DNA of 64,000 nt. Source: Pseudomonadota bacterium. GTDB lineage: Bacteria; Pseudomonadota; Alphaproteobacteria; Rhizobiales; Xanthobacteraceae. Shown here piece by piece: positions 1-9,346 of the stretch. A program made the translations under genes and the position numbers. Numbering within the stretch: position 1 is the first letter of the stretch; every line of letters starts with the position of its first letter. The notes beneath the pieces are model-generated. The model was not told where the DNA came from. It saw nothing but the letters and a program-made list of their open reading frames with translations, and did no database searches. The DNA lies in contig JAEYAU010000083.1 of assembly GCA_023404705.1 (NCBI GenBank), forward strand, positions 1-64,000, in the 5' to 3' direction.

Positions 1-95
1 AGCGCACGCGTCCTGACTCTCTGCACGCGTGCGCTCGGCGCGATTGGACTTCGTGCACCTCCTCTCGGCGCCTCGGCGCGCCGCGCCCACCCTAC
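1..95. repeat. Truncated interspersed inverted repeat (family A, 3' part)
   Basis: Right-hand part of a dispersed palindrome cut by the window edge. It carries the inner GCGCACGCGT / GTGCGCTCGGCGCG segment and ends in GCCCACCCTAC. The same outer ends (GTAGGGTG...CACCCTAC) bracket four complete copies at 7335-7484, 20028-20157, 37309-37445 and 48613-48762; the closest relatives are the copies at 20028 and 48613. It is non-coding. Confidence 0.7.
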
Positions 96-104
96 AACCC
101 GATG

Positions 105-175
105 CCACACACTCGTTCGTGAACCGCCTTCGCGAACGTCTCGACCAATGAGTGTGGGACACCACACTCTTGGTC
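105..175 (+). other. Strongly structured non-coding segment (hairpins)
   Basis: Contains a hairpin of 14 base pairs with one bulge (GACCAA...TTGGTC outer, GAGTGTGG...CCACACTC inner, 143-175) and a second one (CGTTCG...CGAACG, about 114-138). The segment CCACACACT at 105-113 can also pair with AGTGTGG at 151-157, which would compete with the 143-175 hairpin, so two alternative folds exist. It lies 40 bases before a clear terminator. It could be the 3' part of a small RNA or of an upstream transcript; no known RNA family was recognised. The rest of 1-425 shows no gene. Confidence 0.35.
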
Positions 176-216
176 GGCGCGTTCGCCCCCTTTTCCACCT
201 ACGCGCTGATCTGGCT

Positions 217-255
217 AGCCCGCCCGGACTCGTCCGGGCGGGCTGAGCTTTTTTC
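217..255 (+). terminator. Rho-independent terminator
   Basis: Perfect 12-bp stem AGCCCGCCCGGA / TCCGGGCGGGCT with loop CTCG, followed by GAGCTTTTTTC. The U tract lies only on the plus-strand side, so it ends a plus-strand transcript whose gene lies upstream, either off the window or in the structured non-coding segment at 100-200. Confidence 0.85.
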
Positions 256-425
256 ACGATCTCCAAGCAATCGGTAATCTGCTGGGGCGGCGCGTGACAT
301 ATTTGCCGCAACGCCACGCAGAGTGCCGCGGAACCCGGCCCATCCCGGGACTCTTCGTTGCTCCGCGCGCGAGCGGGCGCCACCATGCCGGCGATTCTGC
401 TGGGGTGCGTCAGTGAGGTGCGTTG

Positions 426-650
426 ATGTCGAAAGATTCGGAGTTTCGGATTCCGGCCGAGCTCTCGCGCAGGTGGCAAGCACTCGCCGAACGCCGGCGC
501 GACCACTTCGTCGAGCTGCAGCGCAGCGGCCGCTGGCGCAAATACTATAATGAAGAGACCTTCCAGGGGCAGATGCGCGACGCCATCAGCGGCCCCGAGT
601 CCTGGGCCGAGATCACGCAAGGGACGGTCTCGGAGCAGTCCGAAGCCTGA
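426..650 (+). CDS. Small TIGR03809-like hypothetical protein
   Basis: A 74-residue, charged, soluble protein without signal peptide or membrane segment. Its core, with the pattern SRRWQALAERRRDHFVEL then SGRWRKYY, resembles the TIGR03809 family of short proteins of unknown function found in Bradyrhizobium, Rhodopseudomonas and relatives; that match is from memory of the family, not from a search. The ATG at 426 is preferred over the TTG at 423 because GAGG at 415-418 then sits seven bases upstream. It follows the terminator at 217-255 and precedes a cytochrome gene by 65 bases. Function unknown. Confidence 0.75.
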   Translation: MSKDSEFRIPAELSRRWQALAERRRDHFVELQRSGRWRKYYNEETFQGQMRDAISGPESWAEITQGTVSEQSEA

Positions 651-715
651 GCGGGTCATTCCGCCGCGCGCCGCAATCCTGTAGAGTCGGCCATCGACTG
701 ACAGGGCTGCTCCCC

Positions 716-1036
716 ATGAGAAGCGTGGTCGCGCTCACAGCGCTCTTGCTCACATCTTCCCTCGCGTCCGCGCAGGACGTGCCGCAAGTGAAGCGCGGCG
801 AAGCATTGCTGATACGCAACTGCGCCATGTGCCACGCGGTCGGCCGCACCGGCGCAAGCCCGCACGCGCAGGCGCCGGAATTCCGCACGCTCTCCCGGCG
901 CTACAAGATCGAAGCTCTGGCGGAGGCGCTCGGCGAAGGCATCATCTCGGGCCATCCCGACATGCCCGAATTCCGCTTCAGCGCCGGCGACGTCGGCGCC
1001 GTGCTCGCCTATCTCGAGTCCATCCAGGAGCGCTGA
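716..1036 (+). CDS. Small periplasmic class I cytochrome c
   Basis: A 106-residue secreted monoheme cytochrome c. Residues 1-19 form a Sec signal peptide ending SLASA. The heme attachment site is CAMCH (Cys36, Cys39, His40) and the likely sixth ligand is Met83 in HPDMPEF. The mature domain of about 87 residues fits a minimal class I cytochrome. It probably shuttles electrons in the periplasm; the partner cannot be told from the context, since the next genes encode peptide metabolism. GCTGCTCCCC before the ATG gives only a weak ribosome site. Confidence 0.88.
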   Translation: MRSVVALTALLLTSSLASAQDVPQVKRGEALLIRNCAMCHAVGRTGASPHAQAPEFRTLSRRYKIEALAEALGEGIISGHPDMPEFRFSAGDVGAVLAYLESIQER

Positions 1037-1120
1037 CCGGCTTCACGCGATCGTGGTCGTGCGGGCCGGTTGGCTTGCTCCCACGGCTGTGGTGAAGTGC
1101 CCGCCTTCACGGGATCCCAC

Positions 1121-2923
1121 ATGAGCTTCATCAACCCCAATCCCTTCACCACGCGCCCCGAGATCGAGGGCACGTTCGGCGTCGTCGCCTCCACCCACTG
1201 GATCGCCACCGCGGTCGGCATGTCGATCCTCGAGCGCGGCGGCAACGCCTTCGACGCCGGGGTCGCCACCGCCTTCACGCTGCAGGTGGTCGAGCCGCAC
1301 CTCAACGGCCCGGGCGGCGACGTGCCGATCCTCGTCCATGACGTGCGCCGCGGCCGCACCGAGGTGATCTGCGGGCAGGGGCCCGCGCCGGCCGGCGCGA
1401 CGATCGCGCATTTCCGCAGCCTCGGCCTCGACATGGTCCCGGGCACCGGCCTGCTCGCGGCTTGCGTGCCGGGCATGTTCGACTCCTGGATGCTGCTGCT
1501 GCGCGACTACGGGACCATGCGCGTCGCCGACGTGCTCGCGCCCGCGATCTACTATGCGAGGGAGGGCCATCCGCTGGTCGAGCGCGCCAGCGCCACCATC
1601 GCGACCGTGCAGCAGCTCTTCCGCGAGCACTGGCCGACCTCGGCCGCGCTCTATTTGCAGAACGGCGACGTGCCGAAGCCCGGCACGCTGTTCATTAATA
1701 AGGCGCTCGCCGACACCTACGCGCGCGTGCTGCGCGAAGCCGAGAGCGGCGGCGGCAATCGCGAAGCCGAGATCGAGCGCGCCCGCAAGACTTGGTCGCA
1801 GGGCTTCGTGGCGGAAGCGATCGACCGCTTCTGCCGCACGCAGGAGCTGATGGACACGAGCGGCACGCCGCATCGCGGCGTGCTCACCGGCGACGACATG
1901 GCGCGCTGGCAGGCGAGCGTCGAGGCGCCGCTCACCTACGACTATGGGCGCTACACGGTGTGTAAGGCCGGCGTCTGGAGCCAGGGTCCCGTGATGCTGC
2001 AGCAGCTCGCGCTGCTCAAGGGCTACGCGCTCGACGGGCTCGATCCCGCCGGTGCCGACTTCATTCACTGGCAGGTCGAAGCCGCCAAGCTCGCCTATGC
2101 GGATCGCGAGTCCTTCTATGGCGATCCCGAATGGGTCGAGGTGCCGATCGAGACGCTGCTCTCCGACGCCTACAATGCGGAGCGCCGCAAGCTCATCACC
2201 GATAAGGCTTCGCTCGAACTGCGGCCCGGCTCCGTCGCGGGCTTCGGCGGCGTCGTGAAGCTGCGCCGCGCCGAAGGTGCGCGCGCCGCGGTGGGCGCGC
2301 TCGGCGCCGGCGAGCCGACCGTCGGCCGCCTCGGCGAGGTGGTCGGCGACACCGTGCATTTCGACGTGATCGACCACGCCGGCAACATGGTGGCGGCGAC
2401 GCCGTCGGGAAGCTGGCTGCAGTCCTCGCCCGTCATCCCGGAGCTCGGCTTCTGTCTCGGCACGCGCGCGCAGATGTTCTGGCTCGACGAGGGCCATCCG
2501 GCGACGCTCGCGCCCGGCAAGCGGCCACGCACCACGCTCTCGCCGACCATGGCGCTGCGCGATGGCGAGCCCTATCTCGCCTGGGGCACGCCGGGCGGCG
2601 ATCAGCAGGATCAATGGACCACGCAGTTCTTCCTGCGCCATGTCCACGCGAAGATGAATTTGCAGGAATCGATCGACGCGCCGGCCTGGCACTCGGAGCA
2701 TTTCCCGATCTCGTTCTGGCCGCGCACCGCGCGCCCCGGCGTGCTCGTGGTGGAGAACCGCGTGCCCGCCGCCACCATCAAGGAGCTGGAGCGGCGCGGT
2801 CACATCGTCGAGCGCGGCTCCGACTGGTCGGAAGGCCGGCTCACGGCCGCTTCGCGCGACGGCAAGCGCCGCCGCGCCGCCGCCAATCCGCGCGGCATGC
2901 AGGCTTATGCGGCGGGACGCTAG
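1121..2923 (+). CDS. Gamma-glutamyltransferase family protein
   Basis: A 600-residue Ntn-hydrolase of the gamma-glutamyltranspeptidase family, which hydrolyses or transfers gamma-glutamyl groups of glutathione and similar peptides after self-cleavage before a catalytic threonine. That residue is Thr411 in DTVHFDVIDHAGN, which aligns with TTHYSVVDKDGN of E. coli Ggt, followed by an ATPSGSW segment. The N-terminal half shows the usual FGVVAST...GGNAFDAGVAT start. No signal peptide is visible, so unlike E. coli Ggt this form is probably cytoplasmic. The ATG at 1121 starts at the conserved region; an in-frame ATG at 1070 would add 17 atypical residues. It heads a cluster with DUF1028, a peptide importer and an M20 peptidase, so the likely substrate is an imported gamma-glutamyl peptide. 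Confidence 0.9.
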   Translation: MSFINPNPFTTRPEIEGTFGVVASTHWIATAVGMSILERGGNAFDAGVATAFTLQVVEPHLNGPGGDVPILVHDVRRGRTEVICGQGPAPAGATIAHFRSLGLDMVPGTGLLAACVPGMFDSWMLLLRDYGTMRVADVLAPAIYYAREGHPLVERASATIATVQQLFREHWPTSAALYLQNGDVPKPGTLFINKALADTYARVLREAESGGGNREAEIERARKTWSQGFVAEAIDRFCRTQELMDTSGTPHRGVLTGDDMARWQASVEAPLTYDYGRYTVCKAGVWSQGPVMLQQLALLKGYALDGLDPAGADFIHWQVEAAKLAYADRESFYGDPEWVEVPIETLLSDAYNAERRKLITDKASLELRPGSVAGFGGVVKLRRAEGARAAVGALGAGEPTVGRLGEVVGDTVHFDVIDHAGNMVAATPSGSWLQSSPVIPELGFCLGTRAQMFWLDEGHPATLAPGKRPRTTLSPTMALRDGEPYLAWGTPGGDQQDQWTTQFFLRHVHAKMNLQESIDAPAWHSEHFPISFWPRTARPGVLVVENRVPAATIKELERRGHIVERGSDWSEGRLTAASRDGKRRRAAANPRGMQAYAAGR

Positions 2924-2926
2924 GGC

Positions 2927-2977
2927 GCGCATGATCCCCGAAAAGTGGGAACCTGTTTTCGGACAAGGATCATGCGC
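2927..2977. repeat. Short interspersed palindrome (family B)
   Basis: A 51-bp near-perfect inverted repeat beginning GCGCATGATCC and ending GGATCATGCGC, with inner halves CCGAAAAGTGGGAA and TTTTCGG. It sits between the transpeptidase and DUF1028 genes. A second copy lies at 62372-62416. This palindrome type is widespread in Rhizobiales genomes; here it would form a hairpin within a polycistronic mRNA. Confidence 0.85.
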
Positions 2978-2994
2978 CAACTAAAGAGTCGTTC

Positions 2995-3705
2995 ATGACC
3001 TGGTCGCTCATCGCGCGTGACAATGGCCGCTTCGGCCTCATCGTGGCGACGCGCTTCTTCGCCGTGGGCATGCTCTGCCCGCACGTCGCCTCGCGCGTTG
3101 GCGCGGTGGCGACGCAGGCGCTGCTCAATCCGTTCTACGGCCTTGAAGGTCTTGCGATGCTGCGCGACGGCGTCGCCGCAAACGACGTCGTGCAGCGCCT
3201 CACGGCAGCGGACGACGGGCGCGATCAGCGCCAGCTCCATGTGATGGACGCCGCCGGCCGCATTGCGGCGCATACCGGCAAGGCCTGCGTCGACTGGTGC
3301 GGCCATCTCAGCGGCGCCGACTACTCGATCGCCGGCAACATGCTGGCGGGAGAGCGTGTGCTCACCGAGACCGCGGCCGCCTACGAGGCGAATGCCGCGC
3401 TGTCCTTCCCGCGCCGGCTGATCGCCGCCATGAAGGCGGGCGAGGCCGCGGGCGGCGACAAGCGTGGCAAGCAGTCGGCCGCGCTCGTGATCTGCGGCGA
3501 GGAGGCCTGGCCAGATCTCGAGCTGCGCGTCGATGACCACGCGGACCCGCTCGCCGAACTCGAGCGCCTGGAGGCCGTGAGCCGCCAGCGCTTCGTGCAT
3601 TTCGCGCGCTACCTGCCGAGCCACAAGAACCGCACCGGCGAGACCGACCGCGCCGTGATCGATGCCGGCGTCGCGGCCGCGGTTGCGGCTGAGGCCAAGC
3701 GATGA
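2995..3705 (+). CDS. DUF1028 family putative Ntn-hydrolase
   Basis: A 236-residue DUF1028 protein. The start MTWSLIARD, the GxFGLIVATRFFAVG segment and the later KACVDWCGHLSGADYSIAGNML region are typical of the family, which has an Ntn-hydrolase-like fold but no established reaction. No signal peptide. It is separated from the transpeptidase by a palindrome and overlaps the next ABC ATPase gene by 4 bases (ATGA), so it belongs to the peptide-transport operon. DUF1028 genes recur beside peptide transporters and peptidases, which suggests a role in processing imported peptides or amino-acid conjugates; this is inference. Confidence 0.85.
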   Translation: MTWSLIARDNGRFGLIVATRFFAVGMLCPHVASRVGAVATQALLNPFYGLEGLAMLRDGVAANDVVQRLTAADDGRDQRQLHVMDAAGRIAAHTGKACVDWCGHLSGADYSIAGNMLAGERVLTETAAAYEANAALSFPRRLIAAMKAGEAAGGDKRGKQSAALVICGEEAWPDLELRVDDHADPLAELERLEAVSRQRFVHFARYLPSHKNRTGETDRAVIDAGVAAAVAAEAKR

Positions 3706-4681
3706 GCGACCTGCTCGTCGTCGAGGATCTTCGGGTCACCTTTCACGGGGATGCGGGCCGCACCACTCATGCGGTGGCGGGGCTCGATCTCGCGCTCGGG
3801 CAGGGCCGCACCCTCGGCCTCGTCGGCGAGTCCGGCTGCGGCAAGAGCGTCACGGCGCTCACCGTGATGGGCCTGCTGCCGAAGGCCACCGCCGAAGTCG
3901 AAGGCCGCATCCGCTTCGACGGCATCGATCTTCTGGCGCTTCCCGACTCCGAGCTGCGCGACCTGCGCGGCAACCGCATGGCGATGATCTTCCAGGAGCC
4001 GATGACCTCGCTCAATCCGAGCTACACGATCGGCGAGCAGATCATCGAGGCGCTGGAGCGTCACCGCGGCCTCAACCGCAAGCAGGCGCGGGAACGTGCC
4101 ATCGAGCTTCTCCGCCGCGTCGGCATCCCGTCGCCCGAGCGGCGCATCGACGACTATCCGCACAAGCTCTCGGGTGGCATGCGCCAGCGCGCCATGATCG
4201 CCATGGCACTGGCCTGCGAGCCGAAGCTGCTGATCGCCGACGAGCCGACCACCGCGCTCGACGTCACGATCCAGGCGCAGATCCTCGACCTGCTGCGCGA
4301 GCTCAAGGCCGGCAGCCTTTCGACCATCGTGCTCATCACCCACGATCTCGGCGTCGTCGCCGAGGTCTGCGACGAGGTCGCCGTGATGTATGCGGGCGAG
4401 ATCGTCGAGCGCGCCTCGATCGACGCGCTGTTCGCGCAGCCCGAGCATCCGTACACCATCGGTCTCCTCGGCTCGATCCCGCGGCTCGATCATCGCACCG
4501 ACCGGCTCGCCGCCATCGAGGGCCTGGTGCCGAGCATGAGCGAGGTGCCGCCCGGCTGCCGCTTCGCGCCGCGCTGCCCCTTCGCCTCCGAGCATTGCCA
4601 CTACGAGCGTCCGCCGATCGTTCAGATCGACGCCGGCCACTGGTCGCGCTGCTTCAAGGCGCCGCTGGAGGGGCTTGTGTC

Positions 4682-4685
<4 letters not shown>
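3702..4685 (+). CDS. Peptide ABC transporter ATP-binding protein (DppD/OppD type)
   Basis: A 327-residue ATPase of an oligopeptide-type importer. Walker A GESGCGKSVT, Q-loop in MIFQEPMTSLNP, signature LSGGMRQR, Walker B LLIADEPTTALD and the switch histidine in LITHDLG are all present. The C-terminal PPGCRFAPRCPFA segment is the oligopeptide/dipeptide transporter tail with cysteines that in relatives may hold an Fe-S cluster. It overlaps DUF1028 by 4 bases upstream and the partner ATPase by 4 bases downstream (GTGA), indicating translational coupling. Confidence 0.93.
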
Positions 4686-5814
<1,129 letters not shown>

Positions 5815-5818
<4 letters not shown>

Positions 5819-7326
5819 AAGCTCTTCGTCTCGCGGCCGCCGCCGCGCTGTTCGCCTGTGTCGCGGGTTCGGCCTCCGCGCAGTCCACGCTGCGCATCGG
5901 CCTCGCCGAGGATCCCGACGTCCTCGATCCGACGCTCGCGCGCACCTATGTGGGCCGCATCGTCTTCGCCTCGATCTGCGACAAGCTGTTCGACATCGAC
6001 GACAAGCTCAATCTCGTGCCACAGCTTGCGCTCTCCCACGAGACCGCGCCGGACGGAAAGAGCGTGACGATCAAGCTGCGCCCGAACGTGAAATTCCACG
6101 ATGGCGAGCCGCTCGACGCAGAGGCCGCGAAATATTCGCTCGATCGTCACCGCACCATGCAGGGCTCGTTCCGCCGCGCCGAGCTCGCCGAGGTGGACAG
6201 CGTCGATGTCGTCGATCCGCTGACGATCAAGCTGAACCTGAAGAAGCCGTTCTCGCCGCTGCTCGCGCAGCTCACCGATCGCTCCGGCATGATGGTGTCG
6301 CCCAAGGCCGCCAAGGAGGCGGGCGACAAGTTCGGCCTCAAGCCGGTCTGCGCGGGCCCGTACAAATTCGTCGAGCGCGTGCAGCAGGACCGCATCGTCG
6401 TCGAGAAGTTCGCCGACTACTGGGACAAGGGCAACATCCATATCGACCGCGTGGTCTATCGTCCGATCGTCGACTCGACCGCGCGCCTCGCCAATCTCCA
6501 GTCCGGCGGCCTCGACCTGATCGAGCGCCTGCTCGCGACCGACATCAAGGACGTGCGCTCCAACTCCAAGCTCCGGCTCAATGCCGCGATCGAGCTCGGC
6601 TATCAGGGCCTCACCATCAACGTCGCGAATGGCGACAAGGCCAAGAACCCGCTCGGCACCGATCCGCGTATCCGCCAGGCGCTGGAAGCCTCGCTCGACC
6701 GCGCCGCGATCACGCAAGTGGTGTTCAACAGCGAGTTCATCCCGGGCAACCAGTGGGTCTCGCCCGAGCATCCCTATTATCAGAAGAGCCTGCCGGTGCC
6801 CGGCCGCGACGTCGCCAAGGCCAAGGCGCTGATCAAGGCCGCGGGCGTGCCGACGCCGATCGTGGTCGACCTGATGGTGCCGAACAATCCGGAGACCCGC
6901 CAGGTCGCCGAGGTGATGCAGGCCATGGCGGCCGAAGCGGGCTTCGACCTCAAGATCCGCGTCACCGAGTTCGCGACCTCGCTCAAGCAGGCCGAGGCCG
7001 GCGACTATCACGCCTATCTGCTCGCCTGGAGCGGCCGGCCCGATCCGGACGGCAACATCTTCTCCTTCGCGACCTGCAAGGCGCCGCTCAACTACGGCCA
7101 CTACTGCAGTCAGGATGTGGACGCCGCGCTCACTGAGGCGCGGGAAGTCTCCGACATCGCCAAGCGCAAGGCCGCCTACGAGCGCGCCGCGAAGAAGTTC
7201 CTCGCGGAGGGCTCGGTGCTCTACCTCTATCACCGCAAGATCCTGATCGCGCACACCGACAAGGTCGAGGGCTACAAGCAGCTCCCCGACGGTCTCGTGC
7301 GCCTCACCGGCGTGAAGCTGAAGTAG
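5815..7326 (+). CDS. Peptide ABC transporter substrate-binding protein (family 5)
   Basis: A 503-residue periplasmic solute-binding protein of the DppA/OppA class (SBP_bac_5). Residues 1-22 are a signal peptide ending GSASAQ. The mature N-terminus TLRIGLAEDPDVLDPTLAR and the LRPNVKFHDGEPLDA segment are family hallmarks. It delivers peptides or related small molecules to the permeases encoded downstream. Unusually, the ATPase genes come first and the permeases last, and a 150-bp inverted repeat separates this gene from the permeases. Confidence 0.93.
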
Positions 7327-7334
7327 ACGAGGCC

Positions 7335-7484
7335 GTAGGGTGGGCAAGAGCGCAGTGCACGGCGCTTCACCTCTCTGCGGACCTGCGGCGCTCTTGCCCA
7401 CGCGTTCCGCTGCACCGTCGTCCGCGTGGGCAAAATCGCGCAGCGTCCTTGGAGTGGCCGAGCACGCGATTTTGCCCACCCTAC
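7335..7484. repeat. Interspersed inverted repeat (family A)
   Basis: A 150-bp complete copy bracketed by GTAGGGTGGGCAA and TTGCCCACCCTAC, with an inner GCCCACGCGTTCCGC / GCGTGGGC arm pair. It fills the gap between the binding-protein stop (7326) and the permease start (7500). In RNA it would fold into long stems, so it may reduce read-through or protect the binding-protein message. Confidence 0.85.
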
Positions 7485-7499
7485 GGGCTCTCGCTTGAC

Positions 7500-8441
7500 A
7501 TGCTCACATTCCTCGCCAAGCGGATCGCGCAGCTCATTCCGACGCTGTTCTTCGTGTCGGTGATCATCTTCTCGTTGCAGCAGCTGCTGCCGGGCGACCC
7601 TGCGCTGATCATGGCGGGCGAGGAACGTGATCCCGAAGTGATCGAGCAGATCCGCAAGCAGTATCGGCTCGATCAGCCGGTGCCCGTGCAGTACGTCTAC
7701 TGGGTCAAGGGCGTGCTCTCGGGCGACCTCGGCGAGTCCATGCGCATCAAGGTGCCGGTGCGCGACCTCGTGCTCGAGAAGCTGCCCGTCACGCTGCAGC
7801 TCGCCCTGATGGCGATCGTGATCGCCTTCACGATCGGCATCACGGCCGGCATCATCGCGGCCGTGAAGAAGGATACGGTGTGGGACTACGCGGCCAACAT
7901 GGTCGCGCTCTGGGGCATCTCCACGCCGAACTTCTGGCTCGGCATCATGCTGATCTTCCTGTTCGCCGTGAAGCTCGGCTGGCTGCCGGCCTCGGGCTAT
8001 GTGCCGTTCAGCCAGGACTGGAAGGCGAGCCTGATCAGCATGCTGATGCCAGCCTTCGTGCTCGGCAACTCGATCGCCGCGATCCTGATGCGCCACACCC
8101 GCAGCGCCATGCTGCAGGTGCTCAACAGCGACTATGTGCGCACCGCGCGCGCCAAGGGCCTGCTCGAGCGTTCCGTCATCCTCAAGCACGCGATGCGCAA
8201 TGCGCTGACCCCGGTGATCACGCTCGGCGCGCTCGAGCTCGGCACGCTGCTGTCCGGCGCGGTGCTCACCGAGCAGATCTTCGCGGTGCCGGGCTTCGGC
8301 AAGCTGATCGTCGATGCAGTGTTCAACCGCGACTACGCCGTGGTGCAGGGCGTCGTCCTGGTGACGGCGACGACCTATATCGCGCTCAACCTGCTCGCCG
8401 ACGTGCTCTACGTGCTGGTCAATCCGCGGCTGAGGGCGTGA
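7500..8441 (+). CDS. Peptide ABC transporter permease (DppB type)
   Basis: A 313-residue inner-membrane permease with about six membrane segments and the binding-protein-dependent transport motif in the RTARAKGL region (EAA loop). The N-terminus MLTFLAKRIAQLIPTLF and the LPGDPA segment are typical of DppB. The ATG at 7500 begins at the family start; longer in-frame starts run back into the inverted repeat and are rejected. The stop overlaps the next start by one base (TGATG). Confidence 0.93.
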   Translation: MLTFLAKRIAQLIPTLFFVSVIIFSLQQLLPGDPALIMAGEERDPEVIEQIRKQYRLDQPVPVQYVYWVKGVLSGDLGESMRIKVPVRDLVLEKLPVTLQLALMAIVIAFTIGITAGIIAAVKKDTVWDYAANMVALWGISTPNFWLGIMLIFLFAVKLGWLPASGYVPFSQDWKASLISMLMPAFVLGNSIAAILMRHTRSAMLQVLNSDYVRTARAKGLLERSVILKHAMRNALTPVITLGALELGTLLSGAVLTEQIFAVPGFGKLIVDAVFNRDYAVVQGVVLVTATTYIALNLLADVLYVLVNPRLRA

Positions 8442-9325
8442 TGACAGACACGTCCTTCGATATCGCGCTCGTCAAGGCCGACGCCGTCGAGACCCCGGCG
8501 CGCCGCGCGCTGCGCCGGCTCCTGCGGCGCAAGGGCGCCGTGTTCGGCCTCGTCGTGATCACGCTGTTCATCCTGCTCGCGATCTTCGCGCCCTTCATCG
8601 CGCCCTATGATCCGGCCGCGCAGAGCTGGAGCGCCGTGCGCAAGGCGCCGTCCGCCGCGCACTGGTTCGGCACCGACGAGGTCGGCCGCGATATCCTGGC
8701 GCGCATCATCTACGGCGCGCGCGCCTCGCTGCTCGCCGGCGTCATCTCGGTCGCCATCGCGCTCGCCATCGGCGTGCCGCTCGGCACCATCGCGGGCTAT
8801 GTGGGCGGCTGGGTCGATGCGCTGCTGAGCCGCATCACGGACGCGATGCTGGCCTGTCCGTTCCTGATCCTCGCGATCGCGCTCGCGGCCTTCCTCGGCC
8901 CGAACCTGCGCAACGCCATGATCGCCATCGGCATCACGACGACGCCGATCTTCATTCGTTTGACGCGCGCGCAAGTGATGGCCGTGAAGGTCGAGGACTA
9001 TGTCGAGGCGGCCCGCGCGGTCGGCAATCCGCCCTGGCGCATCGCGCTGCGTCACATCCTGCCGAACATCATGCCCGCACTCCTGGTGCAGGCGACGCTC
9101 TCGATCGCCGCCGCGATCATCGCCGAAGCGAGCCTCTCCTTCCTCGGCCTCGGCCAGCAGCCGCCCGAGCCCTCCTGGGGCAGCATGCTGAACGCGGCGC
9201 AGCGCTTCCTCATCAATGCGCCGTGGATGGCCGTGTGGCCGGGACTTGCGATCTTCCTCACTGTGCTGTCATTCAATCTCCTCGGTGACGGCCTGCGCGA
9301 CGCGCTCGACCCTCGCGAACGCTAA
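8441..9325 (+). CDS. Peptide ABC transporter permease (DppC type)
   Basis: A 294-residue partner permease. After a cytoplasmic N-terminus, a first membrane helix (VFGLVVITLFILLAIFAPFI) leads to the APYDP and HWFGTDEVGRDILARIIYGAR segments that are diagnostic of DppC. The EAA loop is EAARAVGNPPWRIALRHILPN, and LSFLGLGQQPPEPSWG is the usual C-terminal motif. Start overlaps the dppB-like stop by one base. It completes the transporter encoded at 3702-9325. Confidence 0.93.
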   Translation: MTDTSFDIALVKADAVETPARRALRRLLRRKGAVFGLVVITLFILLAIFAPFIAPYDPAAQSWSAVRKAPSAAHWFGTDEVGRDILARIIYGARASLLAGVISVAIALAIGVPLGTIAGYVGGWVDALLSRITDAMLACPFLILAIALAAFLGPNLRNAMIAIGITTTPIFIRLTRAQVMAVKVEDYVEAARAVGNPPWRIALRHILPNIMPALLVQATLSIAAAIIAEASLSFLGLGQQPPEPSWGSMLNAAQRFLINAPWMAVWPGLAIFLTVLSFNLLGDGLRDALDPRER

Positions 9326-9346
9326 ATCCCACAACCGGAGTCCGGA

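Noticed and set aside
1043..2980. Minus-strand open frame of 645 codons
   Set aside because: Antisense shadow of the gamma-glutamyltransferase gene; no family signature.
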